From contig DAINAR010000018.1 in assembly GCA_036733345.1 (NCBI GenBank), forward strand, positions 1 to 57,084: a stretch of DNA of 57,084 nucleotides, read 5' to 3'. The DNA is from JAFGMQ01 sp036733345. Its GTDB lineage: Bacteria; Desulfobacterota; DSM-4660; Desulfatiglandales; Desulfatiglandaceae. Made by a program: the position numbers and the translations under genes. Each line of letters begins with the position of its first letter. The stretch's first letter is position 1. Shown in pieces: positions 15,802 to 24,330 of this stretch. Under the pieces are notes generated by a model. It was not told the origin of the DNA. It saw only the letters and a list, made by a program, of their open reading frames with translations, and searched no databases.

Positions 15802-16470
15802 ATGGAAGCTATCTGTGAAAACTGTCAAACAATATTGAATATCCCGGATGATAAAATCCCTTATGGTGAGCATTTCATAGTACGCTGTCCAAAATGTAAA
15901 AATAAAATATCAATTTATACCCGAAGTCCTGGAAAGGAAGATGAATTCCTGGAAATTGAAGAGGAAAAGGAAATTCCTAAAGATGATAAAGCTGTAAAAC
16001 ATTATAAAGAAAAGGATATTGCCCTTGATTCTTTCAAAGAAGGAGAAAAACTGGCCCTTGTGCTGGAAAGCGATAATCAGTTCGCTAATTTAATCAGTCA
16101 GGCTGTCAGTGAATTGGGCTACAGGTGTATTTCAGCTCAGACCACACAGGAAGCGATCAATGAAATGAGATTTCTTGAATTCAGCCTCTTAATCGTCTCG
16201 GCAAAATTTTTGACCGAACTTGAGAAGAGTCCCATTCTAACTTACCTGAACAATCTGACCATTGATATTCGCAGACGGATTTTCCTTGTCCTGATCGGGA
16301 GTAACTTCAAGACAATGGATAAAATGGCAGCATTTGAAATGAGTGCAAACCTGGTAATCAACCGCAATGACTCAAAGCAGCTTGCTAGTATTTTAAAATA
16401 TTCGATTATGGATAATGAAAGGTTTTACAAAGTTTTTACTGATACTCTCTTAAATGCAGGGAAGCTGTAG
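15802..16470 (+). CDS. Zinc-ribbon protein with degenerate receiver domain
   Basis: The N-terminus is an MJ0042-type zinc ribbon with Cys5, Cys8, Cys29 and Cys32 (CENC and CPKC). A charged linker (about 45-80) follows, then a domain with the fold pattern of a response-regulator receiver (about 83-205). The receiver lacks the phospho-acceptor aspartate: the expected position reads LLIVSAKF with Ser133, and the usual lysine is replaced near LVINRND. It is therefore a pseudo-receiver unlikely to be phosphorylated. It starts 12 bases after the PilT paralogue, preceded by AAGGAG, so it belongs to the retraction operon and may be a regulatory or adaptor partner; that role is inference. Confidence 0.75.
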   Translation: MEAICENCQTILNIPDDKIPYGEHFIVRCPKCKNKISIYTRSPGKEDEFLEIEEEKEIPKDDKAVKHYKEKDIALDSFKEGEKLALVLESDNQFANLISQAVSELGYRCISAQTTQEAINEMRFLEFSLLIVSAKFLTELEKSPILTYLNNLTIDIRRRIFLVLIGSNFKTMDKMAAFEMSANLVINRNDSKQLASILKYSIMDNERFYKVFTDTLLNAGKL

Positions 16471-16479
16471 GGCTGCCGG

Positions 16480-17529
16480 CTACTTCACACCCTCAGGATC
16501 TACCCGCGCCTCAAGCACACAACCACCTTTAATCGTTTCCAGCGTGTTTGCCCAGATTTTCCTCAGACTATTTATATCGTCTTTCTCTCCAAGGGCCCAG
16601 AAAGATCCCCCTGCCCCTGCCCCTGCAAACCTTGCTCCGCATCCTAAATCTTCCGCTTTATCTAATAATATTGTCGTAACAGGTATCATGGCCTCAGGAG
16701 TGATTTGCCTGCGATATTCCATTTCCTGCCGCAAAAGCTCCACTGCAGCCTTCCAGTCCAGTTTTCCAATAGCATAAGCCAGTTGATGAACAATTTCGTT
16801 GACTTTTACCCAGCCTTTTCTGGTTTTTCCGGAAATAAAATCATTAATCCACTTGCGGTTGGTCTTTGAGGAAACATGGCTTTTTCCACTGTAGGCCACC
16901 AGGAGCCTTTGTGAAAATTCTTTCTGCCCATTTCTGTCAAGGATAGAGTATCTCTCAAAAGGAGAGGCGCTATTTCCGTAACGCCAGATAAACTGATTTA
17001 CCCCGCCGTAAACCGCGGCTGCATGATCCTGAAGGCCACAGCTGCCGCCGCTCACAGCATCCTCAAGATAGTATGCAAGATGCAATATTTCCTTTCTTGA
17101 CAGCTTCTTCCCGCTGATTGTGGATGAAAGGTCAGATAACGCCTTTAATAATGCGACCAAAGCAGTGCTGGACCCGCCAAGTGCGGATTTCACAGGGGCC
17201 TGGGAACTTATTCGGACCTCCAGTCCATGAAAACCAAAGTAACTTATTGCTGCAAAAAAAATCCCAAACACAGAATTGAGCTGGAGGTTATCTTCTGAAC
17301 ATTCTTCCCAGTGAGGGAACCCTTCAGAAGAAATCCTTACAAATCCATTTTTAAAAGGAGACAGTGTTACTGAGGTCCTCAGACTTAAGGCGGCGTTAAT
17401 CGTTGTAGGCCTTATAGATTCAAAGGGAAGGGCCATGGCTTTTATATCCCACGTTCCACCGGAATCAATTCGGCATGGAGCCGAGGCCGTTATTGGAAAT
17501 TGCTCTAATTGACTTTGTACTGAAATCAT
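16480..17529 (-). CDS. GHMP-family sugar kinase
   Basis: This small-molecule kinase belongs to the galactokinase/homoserine kinase/mevalonate kinase (GHMP) superfamily. The ATP-binding glycine loop is seen as PVKSALGGSSTALVALL (residues 112-128), and the C-terminal GHMP motif as ARFAGAGAGGSFWALG. An N-terminal substrate segment APCRIDSGGTWD resembles sugar-kinase members such as HddA. Sitting at the end of a lipid A and heptose-core operon, it may phosphorylate a heptose or another cell-envelope sugar, but the substrate is not readable from sequence. It overlaps the Nudix gene upstream by four bases (ATGA), which indicates translational coupling. The length of 349 aa is typical. Confidence 0.82.
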   Translation of the reverse strand: MISVQSQLEQFPITASAPCRIDSGGTWDIKAMALPFESIRPTTINAALSLRTSVTLSPFKNGFVRISSEGFPHWEECSEDNLQLNSVFGIFFAAISYFGFHGLEVRISSQAPVKSALGGSSTALVALLKALSDLSSTISGKKLSRKEILHLAYYLEDAVSGGSCGLQDHAAAVYGGVNQFIWRYGNSASPFERYSILDRNGQKEFSQRLLVAYSGKSHVSSKTNRKWINDFISGKTRKGWVKVNEIVHQLAYAIGKLDWKAAVELLRQEMEYRRQITPEAMIPVTTILLDKAEDLGCGARFAGAGAGGSFWALGEKDDINSLRKIWANTLETIKGGCVLEARVDPEGVK

Positions 17530-18077
17530 GGAATTACATACCGCCCCATCTTTTTAAGCCAGTAGGCAGCCATCATGATGCCTGATATGGTTTTACAATC
17601 CCTGATCGACCCTTCATATATCATTTTAATGGCGTCATCCAGGACTATTTCGTGGACTTCGAGCAATTCATCTCTATCAAGATTTTGCCTTGCTGATGAA
17701 AGTTCTATCGCGAGAAACAGATAGATGCATTCATCTGAATAACCCGGAACCGGGATAAGCTCTCCCAGCTTGTGCCAGACATTTGCGTAAAAGCCGGTTT
17801 CCTCTGTCAACTCCCTTTTTGCACATTGAATCGGGGTTTCGTTATCATTAAAAGTCCCGGCAGGTATTTCCCAGATGAAATCTCCAACAGCATGCCTGTA
17901 TTGCTTTATAAGTATTAAAGAATTTTCCTTATGTAATGGGACAACTGCCGAGGCCCCGGGATGACGGATAACCTCAAGATCAGTTGTAACGTTGTTGGGT
18001 AATGTGATGTTCTCTTTTAGCAGATTGAACACCTTTCCTTCATGTATTAATTTGCTGTTGTTTACTATTACCGACAT
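17526..18077 (-). CDS. Nudix hydrolase, ADP-ribose pyrophosphatase-like
   Basis: This Nudix enzyme hydrolyses a nucleoside diphosphate linked to another moiety. The Nudix box is complete at residues 74-96 (G-x5-E-x7-R-E-x2-E-E-x-G), read as GTFNDNE then CAKRELTEETGF. The upstream region KQYRHAVGDFIWEIPAG is typical of ADP-ribose or NDP-sugar pyrophosphatases, and the length of 183 aa fits. It is followed with a four-base overlap by the GHMP kinase, and preceded by the Trm112-family gene after about 60 bases. Its role in the envelope operon may be housekeeping of nucleotide sugars, which is inference. Confidence 0.9.
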   Translation of the reverse strand: MSVIVNNSKLIHEGKVFNLLKENITLPNNVTTDLEVIRHPGASAVVPLHKENSLILIKQYRHAVGDFIWEIPAGTFNDNETPIQCAKRELTEETGFYANVWHKLGELIPVPGYSDECIYLFLAIELSSARQNLDRDELLEVHEIVLDDAIKMIYEGSIRDCKTISGIMMAAYWLKKMGRYVIP

Positions 18078-18138
18078 GGTTTTCTCCTGAACTTACAGAA
18101 ATATCCTTTTGACAGTGTCACTGCATAAAAATATTTAT

Positions 18139-18312
18139 TTATTCATCAAGAGGTTTGGCCTCATCTATCAGCATAATCGGGATATCATCTTTAATCTCAT
18201 AGACTAATTTACAATTATTGCAAATAAGTCCATCTCGGGTATCATTCAGATGAATTTCCCCCTTACACTTGGGGCACGCCAGGATATCAAGTAATTTTTT
18301 GCTAATGCCCAT
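18139..18312 (-). CDS. Trm112-family small zinc-ribbon protein
   Basis: This 57-residue protein has four ribbon cysteines, CPKCKG at Cys13 and Cys16 and CNNC at Cys31 and Cys34. The start MGISKKLLDILACP and the region YEIKDDIPIMLIDEA are the hallmark of bacterial Trm112/YcaR proteins. Eukaryotic and archaeal Trm112 activates several methyltransferases; the bacterial function is poorly defined. In many proteobacteria this gene lies next to lpxK or kdsB, and here it is in the lipid A/heptose operon. A strong AAGGAG sits five bases before ATG. The ATG overlaps the TAA of the preceding tiny ORF (TAATG). Confidence 0.9.
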   Translation of the reverse strand: MGISKKLLDILACPKCKGEIHLNDTRDGLICNNCKLVYEIKDDIPIMLIDEAKPLDE

Positions 18313-18467
18313 TACAGCTCCTTATATTGCTTTATTACTAACTTTCCGTCGACTCTGTGTCGAAGGGTTTCAACTATCCCCGTAAAAAATACCATGTGGC
18401 CAAGAATGCTCCCGCCATATATCTGCTTCAAACAAACAAGGTCAAGATTGCTTTTAATAATCCGCAT
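18312..18467 (-). CDS. Possible 51-aa protein coupled to the Trm112 gene
   Basis: This frame fills the gap between waaC and the Trm112-family gene. Its ATG lies 11 bases after the waaC stop and its TAA overlaps the next ATG as TAATG, an arrangement typical of translationally coupled genes. The product is slightly basic, with SILGHMVFFTGIVETLRHRV in the middle and no recognisable domain. No Shine-Dalgarno sequence precedes it. The frame may be real, since it exactly bridges two operon genes, but chance is possible. Confidence 0.4.
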   Translation of the reverse strand: MRIIKSNLDLVCLKQIYGGSILGHMVFFTGIVETLRHRVDGKLVIKQYKEL

Positions 18468-18478
18468 TTTTTATAACA

Positions 18479-19537
18479 TTAATTCGCTGAGAGTATATCC
18501 TGGACGCCTTCCATAACCTTTTCAACAGTTATGCCTTTCATACACTCCATGGAATCACAGGCCTTTTTAAAACAGGGACTGCATTTGACACCTGCGGTAA
18601 TTATCCTGTGCCCCATGCCATAGGGTCCTGTTCTCCCTGGATCTGTAGGACCAAAAAGAGCAACCACTTTGCAACCCATTGCTGCTGCAATGTGCATTGG
18701 GCCCGTATCGGTAGTAATAAGTGCAAGGCTCCTTGAATACAGGAATGCAAGTTCTCTTAAATTGGTTCTGCCAGCAAGATTAATGGACGCTTTTTTCATC
18801 ATCCCTGAAATTTCTTTTATTACCGGCCTGTCCTGTCTGCCTCCTGTGAAAATTATTTCGCAGGATAAATCATTTTGAATCCTGTCAGCCAGAATTGCGA
18901 AACGTTCAGGTTCCCACAGCTTTGTTTTCCATTTAGCCATCGGATTAATGCAAATGAAGCGTTTTTCATTCAGGCCATTAGAACCCAGCATATTGCTGAT
19001 AGACAACCTGTCTCTCTCAGAAATCGGAATAAGCCCTTTTTTAGTGGAAATATCACAGCCAAGATATTCCGCCAATTTGAGATAACGATCAATTGCATGA
19101 ATGTCTTTTTCAACCGGCACAGGCCTTTTATTCAGAAACAGCCGGGCGCCCTCTCTCGAGTCGTTCATCCCTATCTTGCGATTTCCTCTTGAAAGGGCAA
19201 CCAGAATTCCGCTTTTAAAAAGGCCCTGAATGTCTATAACCAGATCATAGTCGTATAATCTCAGGTCTCCGATAAAGTCTCTCACCTCTCGAATGACCGA
19301 TAACGTATCTTTCCTTTCAAGTATTCTTTTCTGCCACGACTTTCTTCTTGAAACAATAACCCTGTTAAGCTTCGGATGCCCTTCTATTATTTGAGATGAA
19401 TCCTCCTCTACAAGCCAGTCGATTTTTGCATGTCTAAATTTATCTCCAAGAACCTCCAGCAGAGGAAGTGTATGAATAACATCACCAATGGCGCTTAGCT
19501 TGACAATAAGAATCCTGGACACATCACCGTTCATCAT
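18479..19537 (-). CDS. waaC: Lipopolysaccharide heptosyltransferase I (WaaC-like)
   Basis: WaaC is a GT9-family glycosyltransferase that adds the first L-glycero-D-manno-heptose to Kdo2-lipid A on the inner leaflet of the cytoplasmic membrane. The N-terminal VKLSAIGDVIHTLPLL motif is characteristic of type I enzymes. The nucleotide-sugar motif appears late as ITTDTGPMHIAAAMG and ALFGPTDPGRTGPYG. The acceptor/body segment CINPMAKWKTKLWEPERF aligns with the central GT9 region. The length of 352 aa is normal. It directly follows gmhB with no gap and belongs to the core operon. The assignment to heptosyltransferase I versus a related GT9 rests on the N-terminal motif. Confidence 0.88.
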   Translation of the reverse strand: MMNGDVSRILIVKLSAIGDVIHTLPLLEVLGDKFRHAKIDWLVEEDSSQIIEGHPKLNRVIVSRRKSWQKRILERKDTLSVIREVRDFIGDLRLYDYDLVIDIQGLFKSGILVALSRGNRKIGMNDSREGARLFLNKRPVPVEKDIHAIDRYLKLAEYLGCDISTKKGLIPISERDRLSISNMLGSNGLNEKRFICINPMAKWKTKLWEPERFAILADRIQNDLSCEIIFTGGRQDRPVIKEISGMMKKASINLAGRTNLRELAFLYSRSLALITTDTGPMHIAAAMGCKVVALFGPTDPGRTGPYGMGHRIITAGVKCSPCFKKACDSMECMKGITVEKVMEGVQDILSAN

Positions 19538-20143
19538 CTATTCCTCATTCTCTTCAAGCCTGGTGCCCGGTCTTTCATTTTTCATTATCCATCTGACTGC
19601 ATGAAGAAGGTCTTCTGCTACATGTACAGGTTGAAAAGGAGAATCAGGGGCCAGATATTTAAGATCTCCGAGACCGTAACCTGTTTTAACCAGTATTCCT
19701 TTTAAATTTGCCCTGTAAGATAGTTCTATATCTGATATCCGATCACCTATTACATAAGACCTCGACATATCAATCGAGAGATGTTCGCAGGCCTTGCTGA
19801 TCAGGCCCGTATCAGGCTTTCTGCAATTACAGGGGATACTGTATTCTTTCACGCTTCCACCCCTATGATGAGGACAAAAATATATGCCGTCAATGAAGGC
19901 ATTTTCCTTTTTCAGAAAATTAATCATATACTCATGAACTTCGTTGACAAGCTCAATTGGAAAATATCCGCGTGCAACTCCTGATTGATTCGATACAATT
20001 ATTGCCAGGAATTGACTCCTGTTCAAAATCCTTATTGCCTCTGCAGTGCCGTCAAGAATTATAAACCGGTTGATATGGTTGATATATCCCATCTGCTCGT
20101 TTATTGTCCCGTCTCTATCTATAAACACTGCCGGTCTTTTCAT
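19538..20143 (-). CDS. gmhB: D-glycero-beta-D-manno-heptose 1,7-bisphosphate 7-phosphatase
   Basis: GmhB removes the 7-phosphate from heptose bisphosphate in ADP-heptose synthesis. It is a HAD phosphatase with nucleophile and acid/base Asp9 and Asp11 in FIDRDGTI. The family-specific zinc site is present as Cys90, His92, Cys105 and Cys107 (CPHH and CNCRKP). Motif SNQSGVARGYF and the late GDRISDIELSYRANLKG complete the fold. The length of 201 aa is typical. It is placed between waaF and waaC with adjacent boundaries, so substrate supply and transfer are co-transcribed. The other ADP-heptose genes (gmhA, hldE) are not in this window. Confidence 0.94.
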   Translation of the reverse strand: MKRPAVFIDRDGTINEQMGYINHINRFIILDGTAEAIRILNRSQFLAIIVSNQSGVARGYFPIELVNEVHEYMINFLKKENAFIDGIYFCPHHRGGSVKEYSIPCNCRKPDTGLISKACEHLSIDMSRSYVIGDRISDIELSYRANLKGILVKTGYGLGDLKYLAPDSPFQPVHVAEDLLHAVRWIMKNERPGTRLEENEE

Positions 20144-21250
20144 TCAGTTGCTTCTCCAAAAATTTTCCATTTCTTGCCACACCTCTTCCGGTTCTATTGA
20201 AAGCATACAGCGGTGATCCCCCGGGCATTCAGGCTTAAGGCAGGGAGCGCATTCGATATCGTGCTTGATAATCCTTGCCTTAGGGCCGCGAGGGCCGGTG
20301 GCTACATGATCGGTAGGCCCGAAAATCGCCAGTGTAGGCACCCCCAGGGCCGCAGCGATATGCATCAGACCTGAATCATTTGTAACAAAAAACCGGCACA
20401 AACCAATAATGCCCATAGCCTCCCCTAGAGATGTCCTGCCGCAGAGGTTCAGTGCCCTGTGTTTCATTGAACGGCACAGACTGTTACATATGTCCGTTTC
20501 ATTCCTGCTTCCCAAAACAAGTACCCTTGCTCCCCACTTCTCGGCCGCCCAATCCCCGATTTTTGCAAATCGATCTGCCGGCCATCTTTTCGCGCCGCCG
20601 AAAATAGCCCCCGGGTTGAGTCCTATCAAAAAATCACCAGTATCAATTCCATTTGATTTAATTAAACTACGTGCTTTTTCAATATATTCCCTGGCTAAAT
20701 AAAGCCTGGGATAGTGAGGCCCAAACCCCGGCCTGTCTTTTTCAGAAGAACCGGGTGTATCCGGCATCCAGCCCATTGCCTTTGCAAGTCCCAGATAATA
20801 ATCAATTTGATGAACCTTCAAAACCTCTTCCGTTCTGATAACTTTGTGGGTCAGTAAAAATCCCCGTCCATCCGTGTTATAACCGACCCTGTATTTAACT
20901 CTTCCAAAAAATGCCAGGACAGCCGCTTCAAACGCATTCTGGAAGAGAACAGCAAGGTCGAATCTCTTTTTCCGAATCAATCTAATGGTTCTAATCATTT
21001 CAGAGATTCCTGTAAAAGGACCTTCCCCTTTGTTGAAAGAAATGACCTGATCAACCGCAGGATGGTTTTCAAATAACGGCAGGACCCATGGCTTTGCGAG
21101 GACGGTGATCGAGCTCGAAGGAAAATAGTCTTTAATAACCTCCAGGGCTGGAAGCGTCATTACAACATCACCCACCCAGTTCGTAGCACGCACCAGGACG
21201 TTCTTAACGGATGATTTGTCAATCTGTTTTTTGGTTGTTGCTTTAAGCAT
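20144..21250 (-). CDS. waaF: Lipopolysaccharide heptosyltransferase II
   Basis: WaaF is a GT9 glycosyltransferase that adds the second heptose to the inner core. Characteristic motifs are VRATNWVGDVVMTLPALE at the N-terminus (the type II signature replaces KLSAIGD by RxTNWVGD), LNPGAIFGGAKRWPADRFA in the middle, and FVTNDSGLMHIAAALGVP with FGPTDHVATGPRG near the end. Two C-terminal cysteine pairs, CAPCLKPECPG, are common in this family. The length of 368 aa is normal. It follows the lipid A acyltransferase after 20 bases and immediately precedes gmhB on the minus strand. Confidence 0.93.
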   Translation of the reverse strand: MLKATTKKQIDKSSVKNVLVRATNWVGDVVMTLPALEVIKDYFPSSSITVLAKPWVLPLFENHPAVDQVISFNKGEGPFTGISEMIRTIRLIRKKRFDLAVLFQNAFEAAVLAFFGRVKYRVGYNTDGRGFLLTHKVIRTEEVLKVHQIDYYLGLAKAMGWMPDTPGSSEKDRPGFGPHYPRLYLAREYIEKARSLIKSNGIDTGDFLIGLNPGAIFGGAKRWPADRFAKIGDWAAEKWGARVLVLGSRNETDICNSLCRSMKHRALNLCGRTSLGEAMGIIGLCRFFVTNDSGLMHIAAALGVPTLAIFGPTDHVATGPRGPKARIIKHDIECAPCLKPECPGDHRCMLSIEPEEVWQEMENFWRSN

Positions 21251-21270
21251 GAATCAGTTAATCTAATTTA

Positions 21271-22203
21271 TTAAGAAACATTATCATCCGGCAAAGGACA
21301 ATAATTTTTTACTTTCCATCTTCTATGAAACCAGAACCACTGCTCCGGATATTCCCTTACATGCTTCTCAATAATCGCTGTAAAAAGGGCCGTATTTTGC
21401 TCAACATCTATTGTTTTATCCGCGCTTTTTTGAATATTGACCTCTTCATCAAAAATAATTTTATACCTTCCGTCAGGCTGTTTAACACAAAAAGCCGGCA
21501 CCACCGGCGCCCCTGTCTTCTGCACGAGCCGAGCCAGGGCCTTATTTGTGCACGCGGGTCTGCCCATGAATTCTACAAAAACGCCTTCATACCAGTCAAC
21601 ACTCTGGTCCAGAAGGATTCCCACAAGCTTTTTATCTTTTATGGCCGTTAAAATCCTTTTTATGCCTCGCTGTTTCTGTATCAGATCAGTTCCGAAACGT
21701 GAACGCAAATCGCTGAACAGTCTTTCTACCGGTAAAAATTCAATAGGCCTTGCTACCGCCGCTGTCTTTATCCCAAAATAAAGAGGAACTGCCGTATTCA
21801 ATAATTCCCAGTTTCCAAGATGGGCAGTAAGGGCAAAGACCCCCTTTCCTTTGTCTAAGGCTGCAAGCAGGTTTTGCTGATTTTCGAAGATAACATAATT
21901 GTCAAGATTTTCCGAATTAAGTCTAAATAAATGAGGGATCTCAAACAGCATCTCGCCAAAATGCATTAGCACCCTTCTGTTAAGTCTCCTGATTTCATTT
22001 TCGTTCAAATCTCCTTCAAAAACATATCTGAGATTATCCAGAGAGACGTCAGTTCGCTTCATTGGTATCAAGTCAAATAACAGGCCCAGGGTCCTTCCAA
22101 TGAACTGACATATACGGAAGGGGATGTGTGATAAGATCCGAATAATCAAATAAATAAGCCTATAAATTATTGTCAACAGGTATTCCTTTAGTTTTAATGG
22201 CAT
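21271..22203 (-). CDS. Lipid A late acyltransferase (LpxL/LpxM family)
   Basis: This inner-membrane acyltransferase transfers a secondary fatty acyl chain to lipid A. The catalytic HX4E motif is His128 to Glu133 in ALTAHLGNWELL. The N-terminal membrane anchor (about 9-30), the DQSVDWYEGVFVEFMGRPAC substrate block and the C-terminal WFWFHRRWK motif are typical of LpxL/HtrB proteins. The length of 310 aa fits. Its start overlaps the 3' end of lpxK by 44 bases, and no closer ATG gives a complete membrane anchor. Which acyl chain and position it uses cannot be told. Confidence 0.92.
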   Translation of the reverse strand: MPLKLKEYLLTIIYRLIYLIIRILSHIPFRICQFIGRTLGLLFDLIPMKRTDVSLDNLRYVFEGDLNENEIRRLNRRVLMHFGEMLFEIPHLFRLNSENLDNYVIFENQQNLLAALDKGKGVFALTAHLGNWELLNTAVPLYFGIKTAAVARPIEFLPVERLFSDLRSRFGTDLIQKQRGIKRILTAIKDKKLVGILLDQSVDWYEGVFVEFMGRPACTNKALARLVQKTGAPVVPAFCVKQPDGRYKIIFDEEVNIQKSADKTIDVEQNTALFTAIIEKHVREYPEQWFWFHRRWKVKNYCPLPDDNVS

Positions 22204-23287
22204 CTTGAACTACTTTAAAAAAGTCTTCTTCCCCTGATATGAATTTAAATTTTATGGAAAGACAGCCAATATCAAAATTCCTGGTTTCTAATGACGATAT
22301 CCTTGCCATATCTTTTTCTGTTGTAAGGATGTAATCCGCACCATATTTTTTTTTCTCACGGACTAACAGCTCAATTTCATCTCTACTGTACCAGTAATGG
22401 TCTCTGAAGGCCTTGAAATAACTGATTTCCGCACCAAGGCTTTTTAATGTTTCCTTGAAAAACCCAGGCTGAGCTATGCCTGCAAAGGCAATCACATTCT
22501 TTCCATGGAGGAATTCAGGATCATAACTCCCCGATGAACCGGGGAATACAACTTTATCCGGAACGTGCTCAGAAAGAAAAACGGGGCACGCAGGGAAATT
22601 GGTCCTTAAAAAGTCAATTGCCTTTGATCCGGAACCATCCTCTCTAAAACGTGTAAGGACAAAGGCGTCTGCCCTTTCAAGACTGGAAAGGGGTTCTCTT
22701 AACGGGCCCCAGGGAAGAAGGTAACCATTCCCGAAAGGAAGATCGGCATCAATTAACACTGCATTAAAATCTCTCTTCAGCTTTACGTGCTGAAAACCGT
22801 CATCCAAAATAAAGAAGTCTGAACCATATTTTTTTTTGGCAAACAATCCTGCCGTGTGCCGGTTTTTGGATAGTACAACTGGTACCCGCGGAAGCGTTCT
22901 GGCAAGGAGATATGGCTCATCGCCGGCATCTTCTGGTGTCACCTGTACATGATTTCCATCAGATACCTCCAGGAGTTTTTTCTTGTTTTTCCTGCCATAT
23001 CCTCTTGATAGAACCGCAACTCTATAACCCCTGCCTAGAGCCCATCCGGCAAGCATGGCTACCGCAGGCGTCTTGCCTGTTCCTCCGGCTGTCAGATTTC
23101 CAACGCATAAAACAAATCCCGGCAGCTCTTTTTTCTTAAAAAATTTTACCTTGTACGCCCACAGACGCAGTTTGACAGCAAGGCCGTATAACACTGAAAT
23201 AGATGCTAAAAATACTGTCAAAGGTGTGAATCGAGACTTTTTAAAAATTCGAGGCCAATCCGGCCCGGGAACTTTCATTAATAGCAT
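22160..23287 (-). CDS. lpxK: Tetraacyldisaccharide 4'-kinase
   Basis: LpxK phosphorylates the 4' position of the lipid A disaccharide at the inner membrane. The P-loop CVGNLTAGGTGKTPAV is at residues 61-76 and is followed by VAVLSRGYGRK; FFILDDGFQHVKLKRDFNAV contains the conserved DDGFQ motif. The N-terminal membrane helix lies around 23-45. The length of 375 aa is slightly above average. It is the first gene of the minus-strand lipid A/core operon, so the promoter should lie in 23288-23383. The 44-base overlap with the acyltransferase suggests coupled translation. Confidence 0.95.
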   Translation of the reverse strand: MLLMKVPGPDWPRIFKKSRFTPLTVFLASISVLYGLAVKLRLWAYKVKFFKKKELPGFVLCVGNLTAGGTGKTPAVAMLAGWALGRGYRVAVLSRGYGRKNKKKLLEVSDGNHVQVTPEDAGDEPYLLARTLPRVPVVLSKNRHTAGLFAKKKYGSDFFILDDGFQHVKLKRDFNAVLIDADLPFGNGYLLPWGPLREPLSSLERADAFVLTRFREDGSGSKAIDFLRTNFPACPVFLSEHVPDKVVFPGSSGSYDPEFLHGKNVIAFAGIAQPGFFKETLKSLGAEISYFKAFRDHYWYSRDEIELLVREKKKYGADYILTTEKDMARISSLETRNFDIGCLSIKFKFISGEEDFFKVVQDAIKTKGIPVDNNL

Positions 23288-23383
23288 CTCCCGGATGATT
23301 ATTCTTTGATTATATTTTCAGGAGCTTCCCAAAAACAAGCCTGTCAAATCAGGACATCATATCTGACATTAGTACACTATCTT

Positions 23384-23625
23384 ATTACTCCGGCAATAAA
23401 ATATGTCAATGTTGTCCCAGCCAGGGCCTGATAAACCTGCCAAAAACACAGGCTGGTAAACCCTCCACAAAAAATGGCGGGTAAAATTTCGAGCCCCGAA
23501 TCAAGTTCGGGATAAACTCCAGCCGGAATCCACAATTAATTCGGCTGGATGCCCCCGGATCGGGGTCCGGGGCAGGCTTATCAAGTCCGGCATGACGATT
23601 TGTATTTTTAATTGCCGGAGTAATA
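23384..23625. repeat. MITE-like element with both terminal inverted repeats, copy C
   Basis: This is the most complete copy of the repeat family. The left end is ATTACTCCGGCAATA at 23385-23399 and the right end AATTGCCGGAGTAAT at 23610-23624, forming terminal inverted repeats of about 14 bases. Inside are GGCTGGTAAACC, a CCCGAATCAAGTTCGGG hairpin, a CCAGCCG/CGGCTGG pair around 23519-23548, and a C/G-rich hairpin near 23550-23575. There is no transposase, so it would need to be mobilised in trans. Bases 23626-23786 to its right hold nothing I recognise. Confidence 0.75.
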
Positions 23626-23786
23626 TTTGCGTATGAGTATTGAAATCAACTGTTTTTTAGCCAGAGCATTTTCCCTTCCTGCTGTAAAACATGCCGAAAA
23701 TCATAGGATAATTGAAGCCATATGCCAAGCAGTATATTGAAAAATGGCCATTTCCAGTCAAGTGCACCAATCAGGAGCAATACAAT

Positions 23787-24274
23787 TTAACAGTCAATAC
23801 TTTTAGGGGCGGTTGTTAAATCTTTACTTTTAGTAAAAGTCTGGAATTGCCTGGTCCATGTTTTATAAGTCATCAAGGTGTTGTCCGAATAGTATCTGAG
23901 TTTAATTTCGGTGTTCAGGTCATTATAAGGAATCCAACCGGCATTTGTTACCTTAAGTCGCTATTTTTTACTTGAATTTGTCTCTTTATTGGTTTTAAAT
24001 ACATCATTCTTTTCATTTTCGGTTGAATAATATCCATATAATAATGATATTGCATTAACTGCCGGCTTTTGTTCTTTGTTTGTTTTTTCTCTTTTAGTTT
24101 GTCAATAAATGGCGTGAGACTTTTTATGTCCGATTCTCTAAAACCATATTCCCGGCAAAAATCCAGGTAATATCTCACTCATTTCTTATAATAGCCATAG
24201 TACTTTTCGGGGATGTTTTTTTGAACAAGCAGAGAATTGTAGAAATAATTCAAGTCTTGAGGGATAGTTTTCAT
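23787..24274 (-). pseudogene. Decayed tyrosine recombinase, N-terminal part
   Basis: Reading leftward from ATG at 24274, the frame gives FYNSLLVQKNIPEKYYGYY, then an in-frame TGA where a tryptophan codon is expected, then RYYLDFCREYGF and DKLKEKKQTKNKSRQ. After a frameshift near 23945 it resumes as EIKLRYYSDNTLMTYKTW and RQFQTFTKSK and stops at 23787. This is the SAM-like core-binding N-terminal domain of XerC/integron-type tyrosine recombinases. The catalytic domain is missing. At least one nonsense mutation and one frameshift show that it is dead. Confidence 0.7.
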
Positions 24275-24330
24275 ATCAAATACAGTTTCTATATAATAGT
24301 GAACTACCCCGGCGTAAGTAACGGAATATC

